64,000 nt of DNA from Hypericum androsaemum (Eukaryota > Streptophyta > Magnoliopsida > Malpighiales > Hypericaceae), in NCBI GenBank assembly GCA_963995505.1, contig OZ023188.1, forward strand, positions 15,699,912-15,763,911. The letters are read 5' to 3'. The notes under the pieces are model-generated. The model searched no databases. It had not been told where the DNA came from and saw nothing but the letters and a program-made list of their open reading frames with translations. Below, in pieces: positions 11,902 through 23,380 of this stretch (positions within the stretch are counted from its first letter, which is position 1; every line of letters begins with the position of its first letter). A program made the translations under genes and the position numbers.

Positions 11902-12140
11902 GTTATCAAGATCTCCTCCTCTTCTTAGGTTCTTCCGCTGTTACTTAAGAGGGTGGGGTTTCCCGTCTTGGCTGAGTTTTGATTCTGTGTTGGGGATATG
12001 GCTGGGCGGCTGAATTTTTTCAGCTTTTGCCTATTTGGCCTCTGGGTTGGCTCTTGCTCCTGTTTTGAGGAGTGGATTGCTGCCTTTGGTTGTAATTATT
12101 CTTCATTCATATATACGCATTTTACCGACAAAAAAAAACT
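11902..12140 (+). mobile_element. Possible LINE 3' tail into which Copia copy 1 inserted
   Basis: A T/G-rich tail ends in 'ttaccgacaaaaaaaaact', a form common at LINE 3' ends. No RNase H motif could be traced with certainty on the other side of the Copia element, so this is tentative. Confidence 0.35.
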
Positions 12141-13692
12141 AAATATAGCATTATCCCTATTTTTTATGAGATATTGAGATGTGCGAAACACAGTAAGTAC
12201 ACAAATACCTTAGTAGTTATTAAATAAGTTTCCCATATAAGTTACTGGTTAAAACGTACGATAAGCAAAAATATTCATAAAAATTTGTTGACCTCAAAAT
12301 ACAAACAATAAAAGCAACTTCAAAGAGTTCTTGATTCTTAACATTATACTTCCAGTTTCGAAAAAAGAGTTAAATTTACAAACTAATTTTTTGGTAGAAA
12401 TAGGGTTCTAACCTTTGTTCATCATTTTTTATATAAATAAAGTATTATATTCCTAAAAAAAATCCACCAATGACAATAAATGTACTGTATCTTAGATACC
12501 AGATAACGTATATCAGGCGTACCACAATGATATGCACTGTATCAGTACATAACACCAAAAATATATCTAAACTAAAAATGTCTTAAGGTCATGACAAAAA
12601 GAAATCCGAATAAACACCAAGCACCGAGTTAAAATAGGCATTACTTTTTGGACCTTTGTTCATCATTTACCAGACAATAAACGAGTACAACATGGTGAGC
12701 AAAGCCCCTTCAAATCGTCAAAGTAAAAATCAAAAAACTATGCAATCAAGAAAGTAAACAACACATGATCAAAAAACACCGACAAAGTATGCTTAGACAA
12801 CGCATCAACTAGACGGTTCCTTCCTTTCAGTTATGTTGGATCCGAACTTCCCAGTCGTGGACAAGAAGCTCCATCACGAGGTGTATGAGTTTTGCCAGCG
12901 GATGGGAACGAGCAATCCAACGACCAGCATATAAGATCGCCAAGCAGATCATAATACAATTCGGTTCTCTTTGGTTTCTAAGTTAGAGATCAAATTAGAC
13001 CCAAAACTAATATTGTTGAAATTTGAGATCCGGAACCAATTAATATATGATTCTGGATTAAAATTCTCTAAGGCATCTCGTGGTGCACCATTCTTTTCTA
13101 TTGTCTTCGTGAAGTCTCCCAACTTCAATCATGAAGGAAAACTAATATAAATTACACGACAACTCAAAAACGTAACATGTACTACATATGACACAACATA
13201 AAAATGTTTTAACCAAAAATACTAAAAAACGGTATACTAAAATGACACAAAAGATGAATATTTTCTCACATCAAAAATAAAAAATTTAGTTCAATACAAG
13301 CCGTTCTCTAATTTTCTATTGTTTTGCTCACCCCTACTTAGCTCATCGATTCATAGATATGATAATCCAATCAAACTTTTATGATTGGTGGTGATAAACG
13401 AAGTAAAAGTTTGCTCAATTAATCTCTCGTCACAGAAATAGACAGCCTAGTTGAGCCAATTGCAGTAATAGTTCACCTTTTCTTCCCTCATTTTCTTCTA
13501 TGAAATTTTCATCGAAAAATTTTTCTTCTGTGAAATACGTTCCTTGTTTGATGTCGTACCTTGAATTTCCCTTCTCATCTCAATCACGGATCTGGCAAGG
13601 GACAACATTTGTTTCACCATCTGATACCTCTCTTTTCTCTCTATCTCATCCATATCACGATCACAATATAACTTAAACACGTACCAAAAATC
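12141..13692. other. AT-rich intergenic stretch, no gene seen
   Basis: No protein-like frame or clear repeat structure recognised. Confidence 0.5.
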
Positions 13693-15318
13693 AATTAGAT
13701 GAATTAATAAGAGAGTTATTATAGCATAACAAAATATTTCGAGTTTGAGTTATTAACAATGCAATAATATTAAACATTTATTAATTTCATCATTCAAAGA
13801 TACGAGCCGACTTAAATCTGAATTAATCGGCCTAGTGAGTAACCGGATGATGAGTGTGGAAACACTCATCTTTTGTGTTTATTTTAGAGTAGATTTACCG
13901 TTGTTTCTATTGCTTTTGTTTGTTCTTCGTTGTCGTAATGTCATTTATCGTGCATTGTTTGTTTTTAGTATAGTCTTATGTTTTTGTTGTGTTTTCTTCA
14001 TGCTAGGAGATTTGGTGAGGTGAAGTGGAGGAAGTGAAGTCACCTTGGGTCATCGTATGCGATTTGATTTGCCGGGAGGAAGGACGCTTAATCGAGACCT
14101 CGAAGACGTGGGCGAGGTGGACTTCTTGCGACTCCAATACTAATAACTTTCTCATCCGAAGTCCGATGGAGACGAGTGAGATGGCTCTGGAAAGAAGACA
14201 TCCGGGGCTACAACTTTGTCTCTAATGGTCTTCTTCAAATTCGGAGTCTAAGAGGGGAGAACGCTGGATTCAATGTCGTAGTCCAATTCTGTCAAGATTT
14301 CATCACAAGTGGGCCGAATTTGAAGACTTGTTTTGGGCCCATTTTGGGCTTTAATTCTAATTTTGTGGCTGAGACATTTTGGGGGGATAAATCTTGTATA
14401 TAAGCCTTTGCTTAGATATTTTAGAGAGATGATATATTTTTGAAGGATTTTTAGATATTTTGGTAACAACTCTCCACTAACAAAAACCTTGGAAAGGATT
14501 TTTGTAAGAAAACTTGAAGGAAGAAGGAAGGAGGATATTGAGGAAGCTTTGAAGATCATCTTGAGCTTTCTCTTACTCCCTCTTTTGGTTCATGTTTTGC
14601 TTGCATAGTTTAATGAATATGTTAAGCTATTTCTTGGATATGTGTGAGTAGTTGAGTAGTGGGTTGGGTGCCTTGACATCTATTTACCCTATGGTTTAGG
14701 GGGTTTAAATGCTTAGGATTATGTTCTAGTTTTGGAGCTTAAAGCTTAGTTGTGGTTGATCACCTTGACTATGAGTTGTTTAATGCTAATCGCCGAGAGG
14801 GGTTAGGATTAATGGACCTTTGGACTAAGTTGACTAGTTGTCTCTTGATGAGAGATCTCATTAGGTGATTGGTTGCCCTTGGAGTGGAGATTATATTTGG
14901 TTGTTAGTTAGGTTAGGTGGCTATTTTGTGGCGAAGGCGCATTTAGTTCATCTAAGCCTAGTAAATGATCATTTTAGACTAATTTATGGCGAGAGCGTAG
15001 ATTAGTTGCCTTAGAAACACTCGGATCATAACACGAACTTAGTAAACCCCTTGAATTATTTGGTCATTTAGTTTATCATTGGTACCTTGCCCACTCTTAT
15101 TTTATTTGTAAAATCATCTTATTTAGTAGTAGTGTTATTTCGACTAATAGATTGTGTGTTTAGACTTGTCAAAACCTTCTCGTTTAGTCCTAGACTAGTG
15201 GTGAAGTCGAGTTTGCGGCCTAGAACTTAGTCCTTGTGGGACGACATTCCCTTACTTACTCTTTATTGCAAGGGGGGGTGAAAATCCTTCCTTTCACCGG
15301 ATACCAAGTAATTAAAAA
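13693..15318 (+). mobile_element. Degenerate SINE split by a solo LTR
   Basis: The segment 13693-13847 follows the SINE at 59344-59533: a tRNA-like head (taagagagttattatagcataac, cgagttt), a central ttaaacat segment, then the tail 'aattaatcggcctagtgag'. The tail resumes after the solo LTR as 'taccaagtaattaaaaaa' at 15302-15318. The SINE was therefore present before the LTR element. Confidence 0.65.
13848..15296 (+). mobile_element. Solo LTR (1449 bp) with 5-bp target-site duplication
   Basis: Starts TGATGAGTG and ends CCTTTCA, flanked by CCGGA on both sides (13843-13847 and 15297-15301). The start carries a perfect small inverted repeat, gatgagtgt-ggaa-acactcatc. The end has the 'cttgtgggacgacattccc' type sequence often seen in long plant retrotransposon LTRs. 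No internal coding region is present, so it is a solo LTR left by recombination between the two LTRs of a full element. Gypsy versus Copia origin was not determined. Confidence 0.85.
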
Positions 15319-15837
15319 ATACAACTTAAACACGTTTTAAAGATGTTGCACGAAAAAGGAAAAGATGCACCAAGAAACAGATGTAGTTTCTGTCTTTCAT
15401 AACAAGTAACTATCTTTCTCATATAGGCGAGGAATGTCTTAGTCTAGAATTTTAGAGGTTTGCTCATTTTAAGGTTTTTTTTGTTGTTGTTGAGGGATAG
15501 CTCATTTTGGGTAATTTTTTAAAAGGGGGTTTATTTTTCTGACAATTTCTTGAATGAGGTTGTCAAGGGATGTTTTCCTTGTCTGGGGTCGAGCACAAAA
15601 TCGCTCTGCGGAGAGCGTTTCAGCTTTGCACAAAAATCGCTGCTCCACGAGTATTTTTTATTTAAAACGCTCCAATTGGAGCATTTTCAGACAAAAGTTG
15701 AATCCACGGCTCGGCTTGGCTACTGGGGGCAATTTTTTTTGCCAAAAATTGCTGTGCTCCCAGCGTTTTTGTGTTGTCACCAAAAAAAAATAGCTACGGT
15801 GAGAAGGGAGAGAAAATCCAAATAAAAACACACAATG

Positions 15838-15910
15838 GTTCTTGTTTGGAATCAAACCCATGACCTCCACATTTTTAGATAAGCGCTCTAACCAACTGAA
15901 CTACAAGAGC
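15838..15910 (-). pseudogene. tRNA-like sequence in left arm of the foldback element
   Basis: Read on the minus strand: a 7-nt end pairing (GCTCTTG with CAAGAAC, mostly), a D-arm 'GTTCAGTTGGTTAGAGC' and a B-box-like 'GGGTTTGATTCC'. The anticodon stem (CTTAT/TGTGG) does not pair, so it is not a working tRNA. Overall layout is like elongator tRNAs such as tRNA-Ile. Its partner lies at 16779-16852. Confidence 0.6.
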
Positions 15911-16778
15911 TTACTGATTTATAACTTTGTAATAAATAATATATTTCATAGATAAAGGTTCTAGGAAATATGTAACATATTATTTTTTAAATAAATACGT
16001 ATTTGTATAAAATAATATTTTTTAAGTAAAAATGTAAAAATAATATATTTCATAAATACATATTTATTTAATAAATAATATATTATATAAATAAAAATAT
16101 ATGTAATAAAAATAAATAATAACATATTACATAAATATAGATAATATATTACATAAATACGTATTTATTTAAAAAATAATATATTTATGAAATATATTAT
16201 TTTTTAAGCTAGAAACCGCTCCATGGGAAGCTTTTTCTTTTTCGACCAAAAACAGCTCTATGGGGGTACGTATTTATCTAAAAATAATATATTTATGAAA
16301 TATTTTCTTTTTTCTTTTTCGACCAGAAACCGCTCCATAGGGAGCGTTTTCTTTTTCGACCAAAAACTGCTCCCCATGGAGCGGTTTCTGGTCGAAAAAA
16401 AAGGGATCAGAAATCGCTCCATGGAGAGCGTTTTCTTTTTCGACCAAAAATCGCTCCCCGTGGAGTGGTTTCTGGTCGAAAAAAAAGCTCCCCAGGGAGC
16501 AGTTTCTAGCTTAAAAAATAATAAATGCGTATTTATGTAATATATTATCTATATTTATGTAATATATTATTAATTATTTATATTACATATATTTGTATTT
16601 ATATAATATATTATTTATTAAATAAATATGTATTTATGAAATATATTATTTTTACATTTTTACTTAAAAAATATTATTTTATACAAATACGTATTTATTT
16701 AAAAAATAATATGTTACATATTTCATAGAACCCTTATCTATGAAATATATTATTTATTACAAAGTTATAAATCAGTAA

Positions 16779-16852
16779 GCTCTCATAGTTCGGTTGGTTA
16801 GAGTGTTTATCTAAAAATGTGGAGGTCCTTGGGTTCGATTCCGAATAAGAGC
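16779..16852 (+). pseudogene. tRNA-like sequence in right arm of the foldback element
   Basis: Ends GCTCTCA and TAAGAGC pair at six of seven positions; D-arm 'GTTCGGTTGGTTAGAGT' and a good B box 'GGGTTCGATTCC'. The anticodon stem is unpaired, as in the left-arm copy, and both share the loop CTAAAAA. It is inverted relative to the left copy, as expected from the palindrome. Confidence 0.6.
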
Positions 16853-17173
16853 CATTGTATGTTTTTATTTGGATTTTCTCCCCCTTGTTCACCGTAGCTA
16901 ATTTTTTTTGGTGACAACGCAAAAACGCTGGGAGCACAGTGATTTTTGGCAAAAATTGCCCCCCTAGCCGAGCCGAGCCGTGGATTCAACTTTTGTCTAA
17001 AAACGCTTTGAATAGAAAACGCTTGCGGAGCAGCGGTTTTGTGCAAAGCTGAAACGCTCCCAGCAGAGCGGTTTCGTGCTCAACCCCAGACAAGAAAAAC
17101 ATTCCCCGAGAACTCTATTCAGGAAATTTTCGGGAAAATAAATCCCCTTTTTAGAAAATTACTCGCTCATTTT

Positions 17174-18195
17174 AAGGTTAGATATGGGTAAAAATGCACT
17201 ATTGCGCTTCCCAAGTTGCACCAATTAAGCTCGTGTTCCACCTATAAATGGCCCAGTCAGAAAATTTGTCTTTTGCCAAATGCCAACACATCTTGCAACT
17301 CCACGGCCAATGCATAGGAAAACAGGTAACGGTGCACGCGCAGGAGTTGGTCCACCTTCGTGAATATAAAGAACAATATTATGAATCTCAATTTAGTCGT
17401 TGATTATAGAAAAATAGGTAACGGAGCGGATAAATATCGAAATTATCATATTGCTCGTTATAAGTGTGATGTATTTGTTTATAAGTGTTAAAAATTTATC
17501 AATTTATTGTATTAACATCTTGGATTGAATATGAATAATTTAGTATGGTATCATAATAGGCTGATCCAATGACCAATTGTTGGTTGCATCCCATTTCATT
17601 GCATGTTAGAAAAATTAAAGTCTCATAAAATTTTGGAAATACAAAAAATGTCCACTTTATTTAACATTTTTATCACCTACCTTGCTGTTTTATTTTATTT
17701 TTCTTTTTAAGATTTTAATTAAAAATTAACAATTTTAGTAACAAATGTCGGACCATTGTTGATTTTTGCTAACCGATCGACTTAAATAATCACTAGTGGG
17801 CCCAAATGCGTAAAGTATATGCGGGAAACCAACTACTCATTGTATATATTATTTTTCTTTCAGAAGATTGTTATATACCATTTTCATTATTTTTTTAGAC
17901 ACAGTTAATTTTGAATTTTTTTAACTTTTAAATTTATGAATATCTATGATTTCTCTTCAAAATTTATTAAATGTTAATATGAATAAATCTTGTCCTCATC
18001 ATAAAATAGTTACTTCATCGTGATATTATGCTTTTTTTCGAATTACATATTATGCTTCTTGACGTACATATGATGTATTATGGTTGCTAAGACTAGAAGT
18101 TGGAAGTAGAAATTTTTGTCCATGTCGAGTAGGGAATCTTAATTAAGTTTGTTCTTTCTTTTATTCCATGCTATGTTATGCAGTGCCTGTTCTTT
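17174..18195. other. AT-rich intergenic stretch, no gene seen
   Basis: No coding signal or repeat recognised. Confidence 0.5.
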
Positions 18196-18199
18196 CCCT

Positions 18200-19775
18200 C
18201 TTTTTTTTGGCGCTAAATTGAACAACTTGATTAGAAAATTCTGGTGGTCCGGGAATTCTGACAGGAGGAAAGTACATTGGCTTAGTTGGGACAAGTTGAC
18301 CTATCCTAAGAACTAGGGAAGGCTTCGGTTTAAAAATCTCCGAATTTCTAACTTGACTCTTTTGGCTAAATAAGCTTGGAGACTATCTGTGAACCAGAAT
18401 TTCCTTTGCTATCGGCTTTTGAAGGGGTTATACTTCAATAACTCCAACCTCTTGAATGCTTCTAAGTGTTTTAGACCCTCGTGGGTGTGGAGTAGCATCC
18501 ATGCTGGTAAAAAGGCGCTCAAAGATGACTTTTTTTAAATCGGTAATGGTCATAATGTGAACATTTGGCATGATCCTTGGGTTCCTACCCTGCCTAATGC
18601 CCGCGTTTTAAGGACCGTGGTTGATCTGATCTCACTGTCCATTGGAAGCTAGAAACTTGATCTCATCAGGCACTTATTCACTTTGCCAGAACAATATGCC
18701 ATTGCCCGCATTAATTTGGACAACCTGAACTCACCTGATAGGCTCATCTGGAAGTTTAGTGATGATGGTTGCTATTCTGTCAAACAAGGGTACCATATTT
18801 TGAAAGATCGTCACTTAAATGATATGAACTTACAAGTTACTGACTCAAATTCTTTCCGTTACCCTCCAGGTTTATGGAAGCCCATTTGGATGCTATCCCC
18901 TCAGTGGCTAACCTGTTCAGGAGGAGTCTTTTTTTGTCTCTTTCTTGCCAAATTTGCGATGTTGGGGTTGAATCTGTGATCCATATTATTTTTGAATGCC
19001 CTCAGGACCACTTGGCTTGCTAGCCCTTTTGGTTTCAGATTTAGGAATAATGTGCATACTTCTTTAGTGTCTGGTTGGCTTCTATTTTTGATTTGCTTTC
19101 TTCTACTAGTAATTGTGATTTATTGTCTTTGGCCATGTTCCTTTGTTAGAGCATTTGGATGGCAAGGAACAAGTTTTTTTTATGGTGATAAGATTGAGCC
19201 GGATGTTTTTATGAAGTTGGATTCTTATTACTCTTCTGAATTTTTGCAGATTTCAGACTCACAGGTGCAACTGTCAAACCTTACTTCACCAACTCATGTT
19301 TCTCAGAATGCGCCTAGTGCGGGGACCGTGAAACTCAACTGTGATGCTTCCTGAATGGATGTTTGTTCTCCAGCTGGGATGGTTATGGTTGCTAGACTTC
19401 TTGGATGCTGAGTTGCAAGCTATGAAGCTCGCTTTGCAGCTGGTGATCGGAAGTTCTGCGCTATCCATACTCGTGTCGAAACTGATTGTCTATTGGCTTT
19501 CAATTTTGTGAATGACTAAACCTCCCGGGTCTTTTGGCAATTGGAAGACCTTGTCCTTAGGATTAGGATGTTGTTGTCCGATTTGCCAAATTGTAAGTTA
19601 GGGCTTATTTCTAGTACACAAAATTTAGTGGCGGACTGAATCTGTAAATCTTGTAGGTCTGCTGTTCTCCCGGTGAACTGGTTTGTGATTCACCCTGTTT
19701 GACGCCCTCTTGCTCACTGACTTTCCCATGTGATTCTTCTATACTAAGTAACTAGCATTTCCTCTAAAAAAAGGA
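18200..19775 (+). mobile_element. Decayed LINE: reverse transcriptase C-terminal part, zinc-finger region and RNase H
   Basis: Translated fragments in shifting frames follow the order of a plant L1-type LINE: an N.LIRKFWWSG segment near 18230, [15 protein letters not shown] near 18540, an RLIWKFSDDGCYSVKQGY segment near 18740, a CxxC...H zinc-finger-like part near 18950, and a VKLNCDAS RNase H start near 19330. Several stops and frameshifts interrupt it. It ends near an A-rich tract at 19767-19773. It cannot make a working protein. Confidence 0.8.
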
Positions 19776-20444
19776 TATATCTGACGAAATCAATTAATAA
19801 TAATGCATGCAACTGTTGATGTACGTCTCAATGATGTATTTTACATTTGTGAGGTAGAACTTAATTTAAGTGGATCTAAATTTCTTAAAATTTGAGACAA
19901 ATCTGGATGTTGTTCTATTTTGTAACCTAATATTATGGAATCGGTGACAGCTCACTGCTTAGACTAAAACTTTTTGGAATTATCTTTACCACTCGAGCTG
20001 GAGCTATGGACCCCTTAAAAAAAAGCTAGAGCTATGGCTAGCTAGCCATGCAAAGCGATGTAGAGTAGAGGCTAGACCCTGTACCCGCTCGCATAGAACC
20101 AGAAAGACAAAAATAATATTCCTCAAAAAAAAAAAGACAGAAATTGCTGTTTTACAGACACAAGAGCACTGTTTTTATTTGATGTACTAATAGCTAGGCT
20201 TTTGTCCATTGGTAGGGACCTTTGGCCGATTCAGGTGCATTCGTTTTCATCTACTAGTCGGAAACAGAAATAGACACTAACACCCAGTTTTCATGTTTTT
20301 TTAAACCAGTTAGTATCCAAAGACTTGCAAAATCGATTAATTTATGCTCGAGTTGATTAGAATTTTTGAATACTAACAAATTTTTTAATAAGTATTTAAC
20401 ACTTAAGTTTACAATGTTTCAAAATTGATTTTTTGTGTGCGTTA
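19776..20444. other. Intergenic stretch, no gene seen
   Basis: AT-rich; one A-run near 20125. Nothing recognisable. Confidence 0.45.
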
Positions 20445-20620
20445 TATCACTTGGTATCTAGCCCACTAGCCGACTAATAGAAATTAGAGTCGGGTATGAC
20501 CTTTTGAAAAGTGGTAAAACTCTCAGAATAATTATTTAACACCGTTGCATTCTCAATATCTTAAACTCGAGATCTGGTTAAACTAGAACAACTCTCTTAT
20601 CAGTTAAGTCGATACTTCTT
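20445..20620 (-). mobile_element. SINE, same family as 59344-59533
   Basis: On the minus strand it follows the order of the 59.3-kb copy: 'gagagttgttctagtttaacc', 'tctcgagttt', 'gtgttaaataatta', a pyrimidine-rich middle, 'attagtcggctagtgggct' and 'gataccaa'. Diverged, no clear target-site duplication. Confidence 0.7.
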
Positions 20621-21308
20621 GGTTATGTTTAAACAAATATTTTTGTTAGTCTTTTTTATAACTTTTTTGTTAGTTTTTTTAGATCTCTTGGTTTTTTAGG
20701 GGTAAACACTCATTTCATCAAAATATTAGAATTGTTATCGATACAACCAATGAAGAACTTGAAAGCCACCTGAAAATCTCATCTAGAAACTCAAGCCGCA
20801 CAATAACACGACAAGAGCACTACTTACTTAAGCCCACAATCCACTGCCTGGACCTAAAAAAAACCAAAAAATTACTCTATCTAACCATCATATGTGTCCG
20901 CCGTACAACAACACGAGGACACTACCCACCTACAAAAGCTACCTTGCAACACACAAACGTTCTCCTATCATAAGTACGAGGTTGCAGCCGGAGGCCTCGT
21001 TAAAAATTTACTCCAGAAAATCCACCCCAATTGGGAAAACACCGGATACAGAAAAAGAGCACACTATGGAAAGAACCTGTTCTGCGATAACACCACATAA
21101 ATGAACGATACATATTGCTCCTCATACATCCATACCCCCAAAAAACCACCTGATCCACCCCAACCCGAACCCAACCCGAAAACTAGTCAGATGCCCCCTG
21201 CTTGCTCCATAGAAAGTACTTCACCTAGTTCCGGAGGAGGAGATGAAAAGACCTTGAACTGCTGCTCACCAGACAACTGAAGCTTCGCAAGGAGATGTGC
21301 AGCTTTAT
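20621..21308. other. Intergenic stretch, no gene seen
   Basis: A short hydrophilic open frame near 20890-21100 has no family resemblance; probably not a gene. Confidence 0.4.
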
Positions 21309-22320
21309 TGCCATGTATGGCTCTATCTACGATTTAATTCCTCTATTTTGCTAATGTACTATAAAATTTTCTGTGTTTAGTTTTATTATACTATCGGGTC
21401 CTTGGCTGACGTTATCCATTCTTTTTTTCTTTTTTTAATTGAACTTAGCTCTATACCCTTGCAAAAAAGTAAAAAAAAAAAGATTGCCAAGAGTTGACGT
21501 CGTCCCAAATGTTTGTGACGATGCCGGCCACGTATATCTGCTCTGAGACTGCAGCGGCCGCAAATCGCCTCTTCGTGGACAGCATCAAAGAATGGACGAC
21601 GACCTCCCCGCTCTATGCATAGTAGCAGAGCATCCTCCCCTCCCTTATGAGGACGTAGATCATGGGCCCCACATGTGCCAGTCGTGAGTGGGAGAGGCTA
21701 GACGACGCCACCCCCAGGACGGAGGGGCCCACACGCCAGGGGCCGTTGAGATCGGGGAGGGAGGAGACTGCGAGGCTGGAAGATGAGGAGACTGAGAGGG
21801 CAAAGACGGAGGGGAGGAGGAGGCGGCGGACGCGACGGAGGGAGAGGAAGAAGGGGGAGCGCAGGAGAGGCAGTCGAGGAGGATGTCGTCCGAGAGGGAG
21901 GAAATAGTGGTGGTTGTGGTGCAAGTCTTCACTAGCTATGTGAGTGGCAGCTCTCTCCTCAAAATGTGGGTGACGGAGTAGGGAGAGAATGATCGGTAGC
22001 GGCGTTGGAGAGGGCTGCAGTCTCCGATGCCCTCATTTTATTAATCTAAATCAAACTTTTGGTGGTTCAATCTCCAATGACCGGAGAAGATGATCGGAAG
22101 TTAGTGTTCACCGAAAGAGATGAACAGAGAAGATGACCGGAGATTTATGTTGACTAATATTTCTGTCATTTCAATAACAAAAAAAAAAGAAAAAATGATA
22201 TTAGCCAGAGATCCGATGGTATCATAAAACCAAACACGGATGACTTTATAATACGTTTTGATAATCGAGAGACTAAATCTTAGATAAAGCCATATACAAT
22301 ATACCTGGGAGTAATTTGCC
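21309..22320. mobile_element. TIR element, family 1 copy 2
   Basis: Left 'atggctctatctacgattta' and right (reverse complement) 'atggctttatctaagattta' start a shared inverted repeat that continues through 'gttttattatactatcggg' and 'gctgacgttatcc'. The same blocks occur at 3436-4520. The interior has a GC-rich purine-laden stretch (about 21660-21910) and GACCGGAGAAGATG-like segments that also occur in copy 1. No transposase. Boundaries are approximate. Confidence 0.65.
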
Positions 22321-23380
22321 CTTCTTTTAACGGTGGAAAAGACCCTCTCTCTCGACCCCAATCTTTTCCCCCTAAAGTACCTAACCTTTAGAGAGTTGAA
22401 GAACAGGTTATAGGAAGGAAGCTGTCGTTTGTGAAGTCGTCGTCGTCATCATCGGTTGACGACTTCCTGGGCGTCACCCTCTAGAACGGCGCTGCGACAT
22501 GAAAAAGCTTCTTCGTGGGCGAGCTTCTGAACTTCTCCAACCAGGAGGAGCTTGTCGACATAAAAGCGTACCAATAATAGTTTGGCGGATGTTTTTTAAG
22601 GGAAATCTTGAATTCGAAGTTAACAAATAAAGTAGACTGATGCGTTACTTTTAAATAAGTTTAGAAAATGTTTAATTCCGAATGTTATAAAAAAAGCGTT
22701 ATGGTCCCATAAATGTGCGATCTGGCAAAATCATGGATTACATAGAGAATGGTCAAAACTTGAGAAGATTCATGTTACCGTTGTGTATGCCGAGTTTCTA
22801 AGTACGGGAGGGAGGTTCGCGTATAAAAAAGTTTTTTTTTTCAGTGATGTATAGGAGTAAATTATTACAGGAATGAATAAATGATTCGAATGAATGAGTA
22901 ATTGAGAATATTTAATGTGAGAATAAAGTATAGTTGGTCTATCGAGAACGATTTTAAATTCTATTACCGGCAACGGTTCATTTGTTTAAATTATTTTCCC
23001 ATATCTTGATTGACAAATTAATATTGACCCAATACTAGTACATTTTTTTCAGACAACCTTATCCGAATGTCTATTGACTGACTAATCTATATTTGAGGTG
23101 AGTAAAATTTTTAAATAGGGATAAATTTTCAATGACTCAAATCCGAGACATCATGATTAAATTTAAACAACTATTGTGGATTGATTCAAGTTTTTTATAA
23201 GTGTTTGTGGGTCATTATTATTTGTACATTATACACGAGTGTATCATTTAATCATTAAGGATACCAGATCGTATTTTTTTTAAATACGTAATCGCAATGA
23301 TGCAGCTGAATCTTAACAAATTCAAGACCACAAGCGAATGTCTGAATACGAACTGAACGTATCACACGTTTTAATTGCAA
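22321..23380. other. Intergenic stretch, no gene seen
   Basis: AT-rich; no coding frame or repeat recognised. Confidence 0.45.

Larger units (their letters stand above)
15509..17164. mobile_element. Palindromic foldback element, Mutator-like by 9-bp TSD (1656 bp)
   Basis: Both halves pair along most of their length: left 15509-16200 with the reverse complement of 16500-17164. Ends are GGGTAATTTT (left) and GAGTAATTTT (right, reverse complement). A 9-bp duplication GCTCATTTT flanks it (15500-15508 and 17165-17173), which fits Mutator-like transposition. The centre (about 16200-16510) is a cluster of short GC-containing palindromes of the form CGCTCC...GGAGCG separated by 'tttctttttcgacca'. 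No transposase is encoded. Confidence 0.85.

Noticed and set aside
16779..16852. Functional tRNA gene in the foldback element
   Set aside because: Anticodon stem does not pair and the inverted twin has the same defect; called tRNA-like only.
21662..21907. Charged 81-residue open frame in the TIR element
   Set aside because: Low-complexity purine-rich translation (E/R/G) without a domain or start context.
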